This document shows, piece by piece, positions 1 to 8,056 of a DNA stretch of 64,000 bases (the first letter of the stretch is position 1; every line of letters begins with the position of its first letter). This stretch comes from Hyphomicrobiales bacterium (lineage in GTDB: Bacteria; Pseudomonadota; Alphaproteobacteria; Parvibaculales; Parvibaculaceae), in NCBI GenBank assembly GCA_016124805.1, contig WGND01000007.1:1-64000 (forward strand), written 5' to 3'. The position numbers and the translations under genes were made by a program. The notes below the pieces were generated by a model that made no database searches, was not told the DNA's origin, and saw nothing but the letters and a program-made list of their open reading frames with translations.

Positions 1-129
1 CAGCCCGAAGTCCATCTCAAGCCCAACCGCCTCGTCAAATATGACTATGTCGCCAAGGTGCTCGCCACCGCCCAGCGCCTCGGCGTCACACGCATCGGAT
101 TCGTCGGCAACGAACAATATATGGATTAG
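1..129 (+). CDS. exbD: ExbD/TolR-type biopolymer transport protein, C-terminal fragment
   Basis: The window opens inside a reading frame (frame 1) of 42 codons ending in TAG. The residues, starting QPEVHLKPNRLVKYDYVAK and ending GFVGNEQYMD, resemble the periplasmic C-terminus of alphaproteobacterial ExbD, the inner-membrane partner of ExbB and TonB that couples proton flow to outer-membrane transport. The membrane helix and catalytic Asp lie upstream of the window and cannot be seen. TolR is the main alternative. An exbB gene would be expected just upstream. Confidence 0.7.
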   Translation, partial: QPEVHLKPNRLVKYDYVAKVLATAQRLGVTRIGFVGNEQYMD

Positions 130-211
130 GCATCGCGTCGCTTTTCTGGACAGCTTTCCTCTACTCCGCCATGATCTTCCGGTCAGAAGAGGTGAGGAGG
201 ACTGTCCGCCG

Positions 212-1459
212 ATGCGCAGAACGGCAACAATCAGCGCCTTTCATTTTCTGATCCTCACCTTGCAGATCATGCTGACAGGGGCCGTTCATGCCGATGAACG
301 GCTGACACTCGTTTTTGTCGGCGATACCGGTACCAATGGCAGTGGCCAGCCTGTTTCGCCTCAAGGCGGCTTCAAGCATGGCCGCCTGATTTCCATTGCT
401 GACGCGCTGGAAGACATCAAGCCATGGCTTAAGGGGGATATGGTTTTTGGCAATCTGGAAAGCGTTGTCACAGACCGCAACGACCTCAAACCGCGCGACA
501 AGATGTTCACCTTCCGCATGCATCCGGCAGGGGCTGCCGCACTGGTCGATGCCGGTTTCAATGTTTTTTCGACAGCCAATAATCACGCCATGGATTTTGG
601 CGGCGCAGGCGCCGGCGAAACACGGCGGCATTTGCAGGCCCTCAAGGATGCAAAGACCGGCCTGCTTGCCTTTCCGGGTGTCGGGCGCACAAGGGACGAG
701 GTTTTGTCACCTGCACACGTCACCCTGCATGGGGTGCCTGTCGCCATCGCGGCCTTCGGCCTCGGCGGCTATGGCTTGCCTGCAAGGGCCGGACAGGCGG
801 GCATGCTGCGCGGGGAAGCGGATTTTGCAAGCCTCATGATCGCGCAAAGAAGAACGCCAGCCGCGCTTCACATCACCTCGATACATGATGGACAAGAATT
901 TTCACCGCGCCCGACGGCAGCGGAAATTTTGCGCCTGCGCGATCAGACATACATGCCGGATGGATTCTCGATGGCCGTCGGGCATCATCCCCATGTTGCC
1001 AGAGGCATCACACGCAGCGGTGATCATCTGACGCTTTACAGTCTCGGCAATTTCCTGCATTTCGGCACGCAGAATATGGGCCGCTTTGATATCTGCCGTG
1101 ATTACGGCCTGCTGGTCCGTGTTGGCTTGTTGAAATCAGGGGAGGGCACACTTGCCCTTGAAACAGTTGAAGTGCTGCCGCTGACCAATATGCATATGAA
1201 AACGCGCGCCATGACAGGGGATGCGGCCGCATTGCGTATTGCGGTGCTGAATGATCTAAGCCGTCAGCTTGATGATGGACCAAGCGGCACCCAGGGCTTG
1301 CAATTCACACCACAGGCTGATGGCTCAGGTCTCTGGTGCGCGACGGATTCAACTGCGACAAACTGCATTGGCTGGAAGGCACCACCACTGCCAGAGGCAA
1401 GCCGTCAAAAACAAATCACGGATGCGTGCCATAGGGATATCCGTCGCGGGAATTTCTGA
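212..1459 (+). CDS. CapA family protein (poly-gamma-glutamate/capsule-type metallophosphatase fold)
   Basis: This 415-residue protein belongs to the PGA_cap/CapA family, whose fold resembles calcineurin-like metallophosphatases. Visible family motifs are GDTGTNG (about 37-43), GNLE, NNHAMDFG, GHHPHV and SLGNFLHFG. An N-terminal hydrophobic stretch ending around VHA-DE (residue 27) looks like a signal peptide, so it should act in the periplasm. The frame is open further upstream, but I chose the ATG at 212 because GGTGAGGAGG lies about 11 nt before it and the signal peptide then starts properly. It lies 82 bp after exbD. No capB or capC neighbour is seen, so a role in poly-gamma-glutamate synthesis is doubtful; the real substrate is unknown. 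Confidence 0.75.
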   Translation: MRRTATISAFHFLILTLQIMLTGAVHADERLTLVFVGDTGTNGSGQPVSPQGGFKHGRLISIADALEDIKPWLKGDMVFGNLESVVTDRNDLKPRDKMFTFRMHPAGAAALVDAGFNVFSTANNHAMDFGGAGAGETRRHLQALKDAKTGLLAFPGVGRTRDEVLSPAHVTLHGVPVAIAAFGLGGYGLPARAGQAGMLRGEADFASLMIAQRRTPAALHITSIHDGQEFSPRPTAAEILRLRDQTYMPDGFSMAVGHHPHVARGITRSGDHLTLYSLGNFLHFGTQNMGRFDICRDYGLLVRVGLLKSGEGTLALETVEVLPLTNMHMKTRAMTGDAAALRIAVLNDLSRQLDDGPSGTQGLQFTPQADGSGLWCATDSTATNCIGWKAPPLPEASRQKQITDACHRDIRRGNF

Positions 1460-1484
1460 CGCTCAATTCAGGATAATGTGGTGC

Positions 1485-1502
1485 TGGCGGATGGGGTGGG
1501 AT
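1485..1502 (-). repeat. 18-bp direct repeat of the tRNA-Ser 3' end (possible att scar)
   Basis: TGGCGGATGGGGTGGGAT at 1485-1502 is identical to 1630-1647, which is the 3' acceptor end, CCA included, of the tRNA-Ser gene, in the same orientation. The copy lies 145 bp beyond the tRNA on its 3' side. This is the geometry left by integrases that recombine into tRNA 3' ends. No integrase is present between the copies, so a decayed scar is an inference. Confidence 0.55.
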
Positions 1503-1529
1503 GTGCTCGGCTGCGCCTGCGCGCCCTTT

Positions 1530-1553
1530 GCTAAGCTCGCTTAGCTCGCTAAG
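1530..1553. repeat. Overlapping hairpins
   Basis: GCTAAG-CTCG-CTTAGC (1530-1545) and CTTAG-CTCG-CTAAG (1540-1553) overlap, so the two stem-loops exclude each other. They lie between capA and the tRNA-Ser terminator, inside the segment bounded by the tRNA 3'-end repeats. Function is unknown; they may be remnants of an inserted element. Confidence 0.4.
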
Positions 1554-1594
1554 CGCCGGGTCGAACCAGTGGGTTCTCTTCCGTACCTGCATTG

Positions 1595-1632
1595 CCAATA
1601 AGAAAGCCGCCCGAAGGCGGCTTTCTTATTGG
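1595..1632. terminator. Strong bidirectional-looking terminator 3' of tRNA-Ser
   Basis: A perfect 17-bp inverted repeat (arms 1595-1611 and 1616-1632) surrounds a CGAA tetraloop. The stem is GC-rich at the loop and A/T-rich at the base, so either strand would end in a weak T-rich tail. The distal arm includes the last three bases (CCA) of the tRNA gene, so transcription of the minus-strand tRNA ends immediately after it. Confidence 0.8.
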
Positions 1633-1719
1633 CGGATGGGGTGGGATTCGAACCCACGGTGGGCGTGAACCCACGCCGGTTTTCAAGACCGGTGCCTTAA
1701 ACCACTCGGCCACCCATCC
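1630..1719 (-). tRNA. tRNA-Ser (anticodon UGA)
   Basis: On the minus strand the 90-nt sequence starts GGATGGGTGGCCGAGTGG and ends CCCATCCGCCA, giving a 7-bp acceptor stem with encoded CCA. The anticodon loop CTTGAAA contains TGA, which reads UCA-type serine codons. A long variable arm (GTGGGTTCACGCCCAC) marks it as a class II tRNA, and the T-loop TTCGAAT is intact. It is followed at once by a strong hairpin terminator. Confidence 0.96.
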
Positions 1720-1779
1720 AAGGCCCAGTATCTGGCCTGTTCGCGAGGTCAGGTCAAGCGATTCCGCCCTAAACGTCCT

Positions 1780-2295
1780 TCAGAGCGGGATGAACTCACC
1801 CTGATCACCGAGTATCTGCTCCATGCCCTCGGGCTGCTGGCCGGGCATCTGATAGACAGTCATGCCGAGAACCGAATCAGCGCTCCACCCATCTTCAGCA
1901 AGCGGCAGAATGATACGTTCGCCTTCCACATGCCGCGCGAGATTGGCATAGACAGAGCCGTGGCTGTGGAAATAGCAGGGTTCGGCGATGACACGGCGCG
2001 CCCGGTCGATCATGGCCGAGCCACCGCGATTTCGGAAAAATTCCGATGCCCGCTTGCCGCGTATGCTCTCTCCGAGTGTCTGATTGATATTTTCGCCGAC
2101 CAGCCGACCAATAAAGTCGTCAATGGCGGGATCATATTTCCATGACCAGATGTCGGGCAGCTGACGCGCGATCCGGGCGGGATTGATGTCACGCCACGCC
2201 GGCATCTGCTTTGTGCCGCGCGCCTCCTGCCAATGCAGGGCCAGCGTCTTCAGCGCCGGGGACTCAATCTTGGCCAGCAGCAGGGCAAAAGACAT
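1780..2295 (-). CDS. PAS_5 family single-domain protein
   Basis: This 171-residue soluble protein begins MSFALLLAKIESPALKTLALHW and continues with WRDINPARIARQLPDIW and FIGRLVGENINQTLG. That pattern fits the alphaproteobacterial PAS_5 family (PF07310), small PAS-fold proteins without an output domain; MopJ of Caulobacter is a studied relative. It may bind a ligand or partner in signalling, but no target is visible here. A second family member lies at 42252-42773. The gene is transcribed away from the WS/DGAT operon and shares no operon with tRNA-Ser. Confidence 0.75.
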   Translation of the reverse strand: MSFALLLAKIESPALKTLALHWQEARGTKQMPAWRDINPARIARQLPDIWSWKYDPAIDDFIGRLVGENINQTLGESIRGKRASEFFRNRGGSAMIDRARRVIAEPCYFHSHGSVYANLARHVEGERIILPLAEDGWSADSVLGMTVYQMPGQQPEGMEQILGDQGEFIPL

Positions 2296-2364
2296 TGCCT
2301 ATCTCCAATCCACAAAAATTTTATGGTCATTCAGAGACATGAAGTGCACAAAACAAGGCAGACA

Positions 2365-3135
2365 TCAACTGGCAGGCACGCCCTCAAAAAACAGGCTGCG
2401 CCAGCCGGACCTGTCGAAAGGCTTCCAGCTGCCTTCCTTCTGGGCCAGACGATCGGCAATCGCCACCATCACCAGCGGATTAACGCCAAGGCCAATATGG
2501 CTCGCGGGCAGGCAGATATTTTCCGTCTGGGGCGCGTCTTCCTGCACAGAGCCTCGCCAGGCGACAATGCCATCTGTCTTGGTGAAGATGGATGTGGTGG
2601 GGACGGGTGGCGCCTCATGCAGTTTGGCATAACGGCTTTCCATGGCTGCATCTATCTCCGTGCCGTTAATGGCATTAAAGAGATGGCGGGCGCTGGAATG
2701 ATTGCGATCATTCGAGATCGGGCTGCCAAGCGAAATCACCATGCGGATTTTGTCGGGATGCTGCTTTGCCATTTCGCGGGCGAAGACGCCGCCAAGGCTC
2801 CAGCCGATGATCGACATGCGCCGACCGCGCGCCTTGTAGATGCGCTCGATCAATTCATGCATCTCTTCTTCGCGCTGCCTGTTGAAGCGGACATTGCGGC
2901 CCAGTCCCCAACCGATGCTTTCGTAACCCAGATCATCAAGCAGACTGCGCATGGGCCGCGTGGAACCGTCTGTTGCCATGAAACCCGGCAGCACCAGAAC
3001 AGAATGACCATCACCCCTGGGCAGGGTTTTCATCGCCTTGCGGAGAATGCCAAAAGAGCCCAATTCGAAAATCGCCCGACCTTCCGTCAGTGTCCAGAAC
3101 AATGACGGCGGTTTCGCCTGGGTCGCTGCGTTCAT
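2365..3135 (-). CDS. Alpha/beta-hydrolase (probable lipase or esterase)
   Basis: The 256-residue protein has an alpha/beta-hydrolase core: the oxyanion strand VLVLPGFMATDGS, the nucleophile elbow GWSLGG (Ser about 113), a likely acid in FTKTDGIVAW and a likely base His in PASHIGLGVN. There is no signal peptide, so it is probably cytoplasmic. The gene lies downstream of the wax-ester synthase on the same strand and probably shares its transcript, which suggests work on neutral lipids or acyl esters. I used the ATG at 3135; a TTG at 3171 would add 12 residues, and neither has a clear ribosome site. Confidence 0.8.
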   Translation of the reverse strand: MNAATQAKPPSLFWTLTEGRAIFELGSFGILRKAMKTLPRGDGHSVLVLPGFMATDGSTRPMRSLLDDLGYESIGWGLGRNVRFNRQREEEMHELIERIYKARGRRMSIIGWSLGGVFAREMAKQHPDKIRMVISLGSPISNDRNHSSARHLFNAINGTEIDAAMESRYAKLHEAPPVPTTSIFTKTDGIVAWRGSVQEDAPQTENICLPASHIGLGVNPLVMVAIADRLAQKEGSWKPFDRSGWRSLFFEGVPAS

Positions 3136-3191
3136 CTTTTTCGCTTTCGGTTGGGAGCTTTTATTCGTCAAATGATCATTCTTGCTCAGGT

Positions 3192-4724
3192 TCAGTTGAG
3201 GGTCGCCTGATCGAGAGACGCAGGTTTTGCTGCCTTCTGCGATCCGTTCATGCTGCGCTTCGACTTCGCTTTCGGCTTGACTGCGGCTGACGACTCAACG
3301 GCCTCAGTATAGCCTGCGGCCTTCGCCAGATCATCATAGGATGCCTGCAGGCATTCCGCATAATATTCCGGGTCCGGAAGCATATCGCGGCAGGCTGTGA
3401 AGGTGATGGTCGATTTATCAACATAACTCTGCACCACATGGCCGAGCCCCATGCCATCCAGCAGGCAGAGCAGGCCGAAGATGTTCTGCGCCTTGGCGCC
3501 GGCCGAATAGATCGGGATGGGCGGACCGGGGACATTGGTCACAACCGTGTTGAACATCGGCTTGATACGATTGGCGATGCCAAGCGAGCTGTAGAGGCGG
3601 GCCGCCATGCTGACATAGAAATTCGGCGACACCTTGCTTACTTCCGTCATCTCGCGCGCACCAATGGCATTGGTCATGGCCTTGGACTTGATTGTCTGCT
3701 CATGCACATAGGCCAGACGCTCGGTTGCATCGGCAATATGGCTGCCCAGCGGCACCACCATGGCCGAGACCTGATTGCCCATCGTGTTCTTTTCCTGTTC
3801 GGCACGAACCGAAATGGGCGCCATGGCTGTCATGGAGGTGTCGGGCAGGTCGTCATATTCGGTGAGATATTTATTCAGTGCGCCACCGACAATGGCCAGC
3901 ATGACGTCATTGACCTTGCAGCCTTCCGACAGGGAGCGGATGGCCTTGATACCGGCAAGCGGGAAGGAGCGACCTTCGACAACGCGCGCCGATGAAATGG
4001 TGCCGTTGAAACGGGTCCGCGGCGTATTGAGAAGGGGGGAGAGTTCAAATTCGCCCTTCACAAATCCCTTGGCCGCGCGGAAGGCACCCGGCGCCATCTT
4101 GCGAACCGCATCAAGCTGCCGCACCGGATTGAGAAGACCGCGAACATAACCGCGGGCAAACAGCCCGACCTGACTTGGCAGGCGTTCCGACTTCCAGCGA
4201 TCGGGTTTGCCGTCATAGCGCGGGTCAGCCGTCAATGTGTGCAGCACATTCATCATGTCGATGCCGGACATGCCATCAATGGCGGCATGATGCACCTTTG
4301 AGACCATGGCATAAGATCCCTTGGGCACACCTTCCACATTGTCCAGACCTTCGATGACGGTGATCTCCCATGGCGGCCTTGTCATATCCAGCGGGCGGGA
4401 GAAGAGGCGTGCTGCCTGGATACAGAGCTGGCGCCAATCGCCGGGCTTGGGCAGGGCGATGTGCCGGATGTGATATTCGAGATCAAAATCTGGATCTTCA
4501 ATCCAGTAGGGATAGTCAATGCTGAAAGGCACCTTGACCAGGCGCTGCCGCATGGTTTTGGAAAGGGCAAGACGTGGACGGATGAATTCCAGAATATCCT
4601 TGAACCGCACAAAGCCGTTCGGCGCGGTCGATGGGTCGTAAATCAGAATATTCCCGATATGCATGGGCGCATTGGGTCGCTCCAGCGACACAAATGAGGC
4701 ATCCATTCCCTGTAGCTGCTGCAT
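3192..4724 (-). CDS. Wax ester synthase/acyl-CoA:diacylglycerol acyltransferase (WS/DGAT)
   Basis: The 510-residue protein makes storage lipids by transferring acyl groups from acyl-CoA to fatty alcohols or diacylglycerol. The catalytic HHxxxDG motif is seen as HHAAIDG at residues 145-151; the N-terminus MQQLQGMDASFVSLE and the later block NVPGPPIPIYSAGAK are typical of the family. The C-terminal 40 residues form a Lys/Ser/Ala-rich tail. The frame extends 24 codons upstream, but the ATG at 4724 is preceded by AGGGGAGGAACA and gives the family N-terminus. It heads a likely operon with the hydrolase at 2365-3135. Whether wax esters or triacylglycerol is the main product cannot be told from sequence. 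Confidence 0.93.
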   Translation of the reverse strand: MQQLQGMDASFVSLERPNAPMHIGNILIYDPSTAPNGFVRFKDILEFIRPRLALSKTMRQRLVKVPFSIDYPYWIEDPDFDLEYHIRHIALPKPGDWRQLCIQAARLFSRPLDMTRPPWEITVIEGLDNVEGVPKGSYAMVSKVHHAAIDGMSGIDMMNVLHTLTADPRYDGKPDRWKSERLPSQVGLFARGYVRGLLNPVRQLDAVRKMAPGAFRAAKGFVKGEFELSPLLNTPRTRFNGTISSARVVEGRSFPLAGIKAIRSLSEGCKVNDVMLAIVGGALNKYLTEYDDLPDTSMTAMAPISVRAEQEKNTMGNQVSAMVVPLGSHIADATERLAYVHEQTIKSKAMTNAIGAREMTEVSKVSPNFYVSMAARLYSSLGIANRIKPMFNTVVTNVPGPPIPIYSAGAKAQNIFGLLCLLDGMGLGHVVQSYVDKSTITFTACRDMLPDPEYYAECLQASYDDLAKAAGYTEAVESSAAVKPKAKSKRSMNGSQKAAKPASLDQATLN

Positions 4725-4920
4725 TGTTCCTCCCCTGGATTGCGTCGGGCAATCCTGCTTTTCTTTAACGTTGCGCGTTTTCAGCATATGGTTCAAGAAA
4801 AGCGGGCTACAAATGGCATCAGATACCCGGTTTTTTCAGACAAAAAGTCAGTTCAGGGATGGATTTTCGGATTGAGAAATTGTCACCCGAAGAACCGGAC
4901 CTGAAGCAACGCATCTAAAC

Positions 4921-5754
4921 CTAAAGACTCTTGTTCTGATAGAGTCGATTGCGGCCGGAACCACGATTACGCCACGATTGATCTTCTTCAAAGCCTGCCT
5001 GCGCCAGAGGAATCTCGAAACGCTGAGCAGCTTCGTCCGCATTCAGCCCCTCAATCTCAATCAGAATGGAACTGACGCGGGGCAGCGTCTTTGCCGCGCC
5101 CGCGATGATCGCGCTTTCAATACCGTCGACATCAAGCTTGATATGATTGGGGGCCGGGACCTTGAAGAAATCGCAAAAGCCATCAATCGTCATTACGGGA
5201 ATGGCCTGATGACCGGCGGCGGGCGTGCCACCAAACTGGTTGGTTGTGCCTGTCAGTGAATTCAGCGCGCCGCCTGTTTCCAGATTGTCGAGGGCAAGTT
5301 CGCTCAGTCCCTGGCTATCGGAAAGCGCAAGACAATAAGCTGAAATGCGGTCAGACATGTTGTTGATGGCAATATGTTCACTGAGCAGGCCAAAATTGGT
5401 TGCCTTCGGTTCAAAGGCAAGAATTTTGGTATCCGGCAGCAGCGCCGCATAGAGTGCCATGGTGCCAATACAGGCACCGATGTCCCACATGGTCTGACCC
5501 GGCTTCACATTATGCCTGATCCAATCAAGTGTTTCCGGCTCGTCGTCGTTCAGACGGACGACCATTGATGCAACATTTGCTCCACGCATGGCATGAAAAC
5601 GCAGCGGTCCCAGATTTGTGTCAATGGTCCGCGTGCTGCCTTGTTCGATGAGACGGATCAGCTCGCTTTTCGTTTTTTTCGCCTGACGATCGGATTGCAG
5701 GGCGCAAACGCCATTGATAAGCGCATTGAGAAGGCGGGCAACCGAACGGCTCAT
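4921..5754 (-). CDS. FkbM family methyltransferase
   Basis: This 277-residue protein carries a class I SAM-dependent methyltransferase core of the FkbM type: motif I is MWDIGACIGTMALYAALL, followed by an acidic strand end in ILAFEPKATNFGLL and the later IKLDVDGIESAIIAGA. FkbM-type enzymes methylate hydroxyls of sugars, polyketides or lipids, and the substrate here is unknown. Residues 1-40 are a basic helical leader. It stands alone between the WS/DGAT operon and an MFS exporter, all on the minus strand, with about 100 bp on the MFS side. Confidence 0.85.
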   Translation of the reverse strand: MSRSVARLLNALINGVCALQSDRQAKKTKSELIRLIEQGSTRTIDTNLGPLRFHAMRGANVASMVVRLNDDEPETLDWIRHNVKPGQTMWDIGACIGTMALYAALLPDTKILAFEPKATNFGLLSEHIAINNMSDRISAYCLALSDSQGLSELALDNLETGGALNSLTGTTNQFGGTPAAGHQAIPVMTIDGFCDFFKVPAPNHIKLDVDGIESAIIAGAAKTLPRVSSILIEIEGLNADEAAQRFEIPLAQAGFEEDQSWRNRGSGRNRLYQNKSL

Positions 5755-5860
5755 GACTATTCTCTCATATTTTCTGAAGGGGCCGGGCTAACGAGACACA
5801 ACCCGCCTGAATATGGCAAATATTGTGAGACATTCTTCTGCGCCAGTCATGGCTTGCAGG

Positions 5861-7291
5861 TCAAGGCTTTTCGGTGTCGCTCGCGTCACCGTCCGCATGA
5901 TGGCCGCTCACACTATTGCCGGCGTCCGTTTTCAATGGCAGGAAGAAGAGCAGCGAGAGAAGGCTGACAGCTGCGATGAAAAAATAGGCCGGTGCAAAAT
6001 CATCCGCCCCAAGACTTGTCTTGCCGCTGAGCTCAAGCGTGGTGTGCAGGGCAAGTGCGCCGAGCCCGACACCAAAACTTAGCGAAAGCTGCTGGCCTAC
6101 ACTGGAAAGGGTGGTGGCGCGGCTCATGATATGCTGGTCGATGTCTGAATAGGCCAGCGTGTTGAGACTGGTGAACTGCAGCGACCGAAAGAATCCGCCC
6201 ACCAGCAGCGTTGCGATGATGACGAGATGCGGCGTCTGTGGGCCAAACAAGCCATAGGAGGCCATGAATCCTGCACAGATGACCGTGTTGGCGATGAGGA
6301 TCGGTCGGAATCCGAAGCGGCGCAGAATGGGGCCTGCGGTGAATTTCATGAGGATCGCGCCCGCCGCGCCGGCAAAGGTGATCATGCCGGAAGCAAAGGG
6401 CGTGAGGCCGAAGCCGAGCTGCAGCATCATGGGTGTAAGGAAGGGAAGGGCACCGATCCCCATGCGGAAAAGAAAACCGCCCGTGACAGTGGCATTATAG
6501 GTGCTGATGCGAAGCAGCTTCAGGTCGAGGATGGGCGAGGGATGCCGGCCCGCATAGCGGATATAGGCCGTCAGGAAAGACAGACCGCCAATCAGCATCA
6601 CGGCAATGGTCGCGGTGGAGAGAATGCCACGCCCGATATTTTCGAAGGCAAACATGGTCGAGGCGAGACCCATGCTGACCATGGCAAAGCCGACGCCATC
6701 AAAACGCGTCTCGCGTTCTTCCCGCACATTGTCGATGAAGCGCCAGGCAAGCGTGATGCCGAGAATGCCGATCGGCACGTTGATAATGAAAATCCAGTGC
6801 CAGCTCGAATAGGTGGCAATAAAACCGCCGACAGGTGGCCCGAACACAGGCCCGAGCAGGGCGGGCACCGTGAGCAATGCCATGGCATTGACGAGCTCGG
6901 ATTTAGGGATCGTGCGCAAAATGACGAGGCGTCCCACAGGCACCATCATGGCGCCGCCCATGCCCTGGAGCATGCGTGCGAGGATGAGCGTGACCAGACT
7001 GTTGGAAAGCGCGCAGGCAATCGAGCCCAGCATGAAGACGATAATGGCTGAGCAGAAAACGGTGCGGGCGCCGAAGCGGTCGGCGAGCCAGCCCGACAGG
7101 GGAATGAAAATGCCAAGGCTCAGGAGATAGCCCGTGATCGCCAGATTGAGCCTCAGCGGGTCTTCCCCTATGGAGCGGGCAATGGCGGGCAGTGCGGTGG
7201 CAACAACCGTTGAGTCCATATTCTCCATGAAGAGCGCGCAGGCCACAATGAGTGGCACGAGGACGGGACGAACGGTCGGGTGGGGCGACAT
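5861..7291 (-). CDS. MFS exporter, DHA2/EmrB-like
   Basis: The 476-residue integral membrane protein has the N-terminus of the drug:H+ antiporter-2 family (LFMENMDSTVVATALPAIARS), motif A (GWLADRFGART) and motif C (LLGPVFGPPVGGF). Roughly 13-14 hydrophobic segments can be counted. Such proteins export toxic or hydrophobic compounds using the proton gradient. No EmrA-type adaptor gene is adjacent, so it probably works alone in the inner membrane. The substrate is unknown. Confidence 0.88.
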   Translation of the reverse strand: MSPHPTVRPVLVPLIVACALFMENMDSTVVATALPAIARSIGEDPLRLNLAITGYLLSLGIFIPLSGWLADRFGARTVFCSAIIVFMLGSIACALSNSLVTLILARMLQGMGGAMMVPVGRLVILRTIPKSELVNAMALLTVPALLGPVFGPPVGGFIATYSSWHWIFIINVPIGILGITLAWRFIDNVREERETRFDGVGFAMVSMGLASTMFAFENIGRGILSTATIAVMLIGGLSFLTAYIRYAGRHPSPILDLKLLRISTYNATVTGGFLFRMGIGALPFLTPMMLQLGFGLTPFASGMITFAGAAGAILMKFTAGPILRRFGFRPILIANTVICAGFMASYGLFGPQTPHLVIIATLLVGGFFRSLQFTSLNTLAYSDIDQHIMSRATTLSSVGQQLSLSFGVGLGALALHTTLELSGKTSLGADDFAPAYFFIAAVSLLSLLFFLPLKTDAGNSVSGHHADGDASDTEKP

Positions 7292-7557
7292 TCAGGGGAA
7301 GTCCGGTTAGGCGCGGGCGAGATAGCCCTGCTGGAGATGAGCCGTCCCGCCGCTTTTCATGGTTAACAGAAAAGACGAGTCGGCCATCCATATCCGGGCC
7401 CCTTTTAGCGGCCCCGAAAACTGACTTCAATACAACCATTATATGTGGATTGACGAGGGTGGGTCCGATGCAAAAGGATTTTGCATGTGTCGGAGATGCT
7501 TGCCACAATGCGCGCCAATAAAGGCACATAGGTGCCTCTCTGAGGGGGGAAGTTGTT

Positions 7558-8037
7558 TTGGGTAGTAGTGGGTTGCCTTCAATCTGGATTCCGCTGGCCT
7601 TACTTTTGGCCATTGTGGCATTCATGGTTCGCCAGTTCATGGGCGAACGCCGACAAAATGCTGAAATCGAGCGTGAGGAACGCGAAGCCGCCGCCAGGGA
7701 AGCAGCCGCGCCGGCCGAAAGCGTGGTGGTGGCCAATAGCGAAGCCGAAGCGACAGCACCAGCTGAGGACACAAGCGAGATGGCCGCAGCCCCTGAAGCC
7801 GCGCCAGCGCCTATGCCCGCAGCAGAACCTGCACTGGCGCCAACACAGACGGTGATCACGCCTGCCAAAGTGCCTGCCCGGAAGTTCCGCCCGTTTCGCC
7901 GGACCGCCTTTATCTGGGTACCCTTTGTTGCCGGATTCATCACCCAAGGTTATTTCGACTTCGGCAAGGATTATGTCGATCTGGGGCAAGCCTATAACGA
8001 CATCATTGCGCCGATTGTGACCAAATATCTCGGCTGA
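7558..8037 (+). CDS. Hypothetical Ala/Pro-rich membrane protein
   Basis: I do not recognise this 159-residue protein. It has an N-terminal membrane helix (about 6-24), a short charged coiled-coil-like stretch (ERRQNAEIEREEREAAAREAA), a low-complexity Ala/Pro/Glu linker (about 50-100) and a second hydrophobic segment (AFIWVPFVAGFITQGYF). The layout suggests a small envelope scaffold. I chose a TTG start at 7558 because TGAGGGGGGAAG lies 7 bases upstream and because the next ATG would lose the first helix. It stands alone between divergent and convergent neighbours. Confidence 0.65.
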   Translation: MGSSGLPSIWIPLALLLAIVAFMVRQFMGERRQNAEIEREEREAAAREAAAPAESVVVANSEAEATAPAEDTSEMAAAPEAAPAPMPAAEPALAPTQTVITPAKVPARKFRPFRRTAFIWVPFVAGFITQGYFDFGKDYVDLGQAYNDIIAPIVTKYLG

Positions 8038-8056
8038 TCATCCGTTCAAGGATTAA

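Noticed and set aside
6903-7943. A 346-codon minus-strand frame over the MFS start and the small membrane-protein gene
   Set aside because: It overlaps two better-supported genes in other frames and its composition is low-complexity Ala/Ser.
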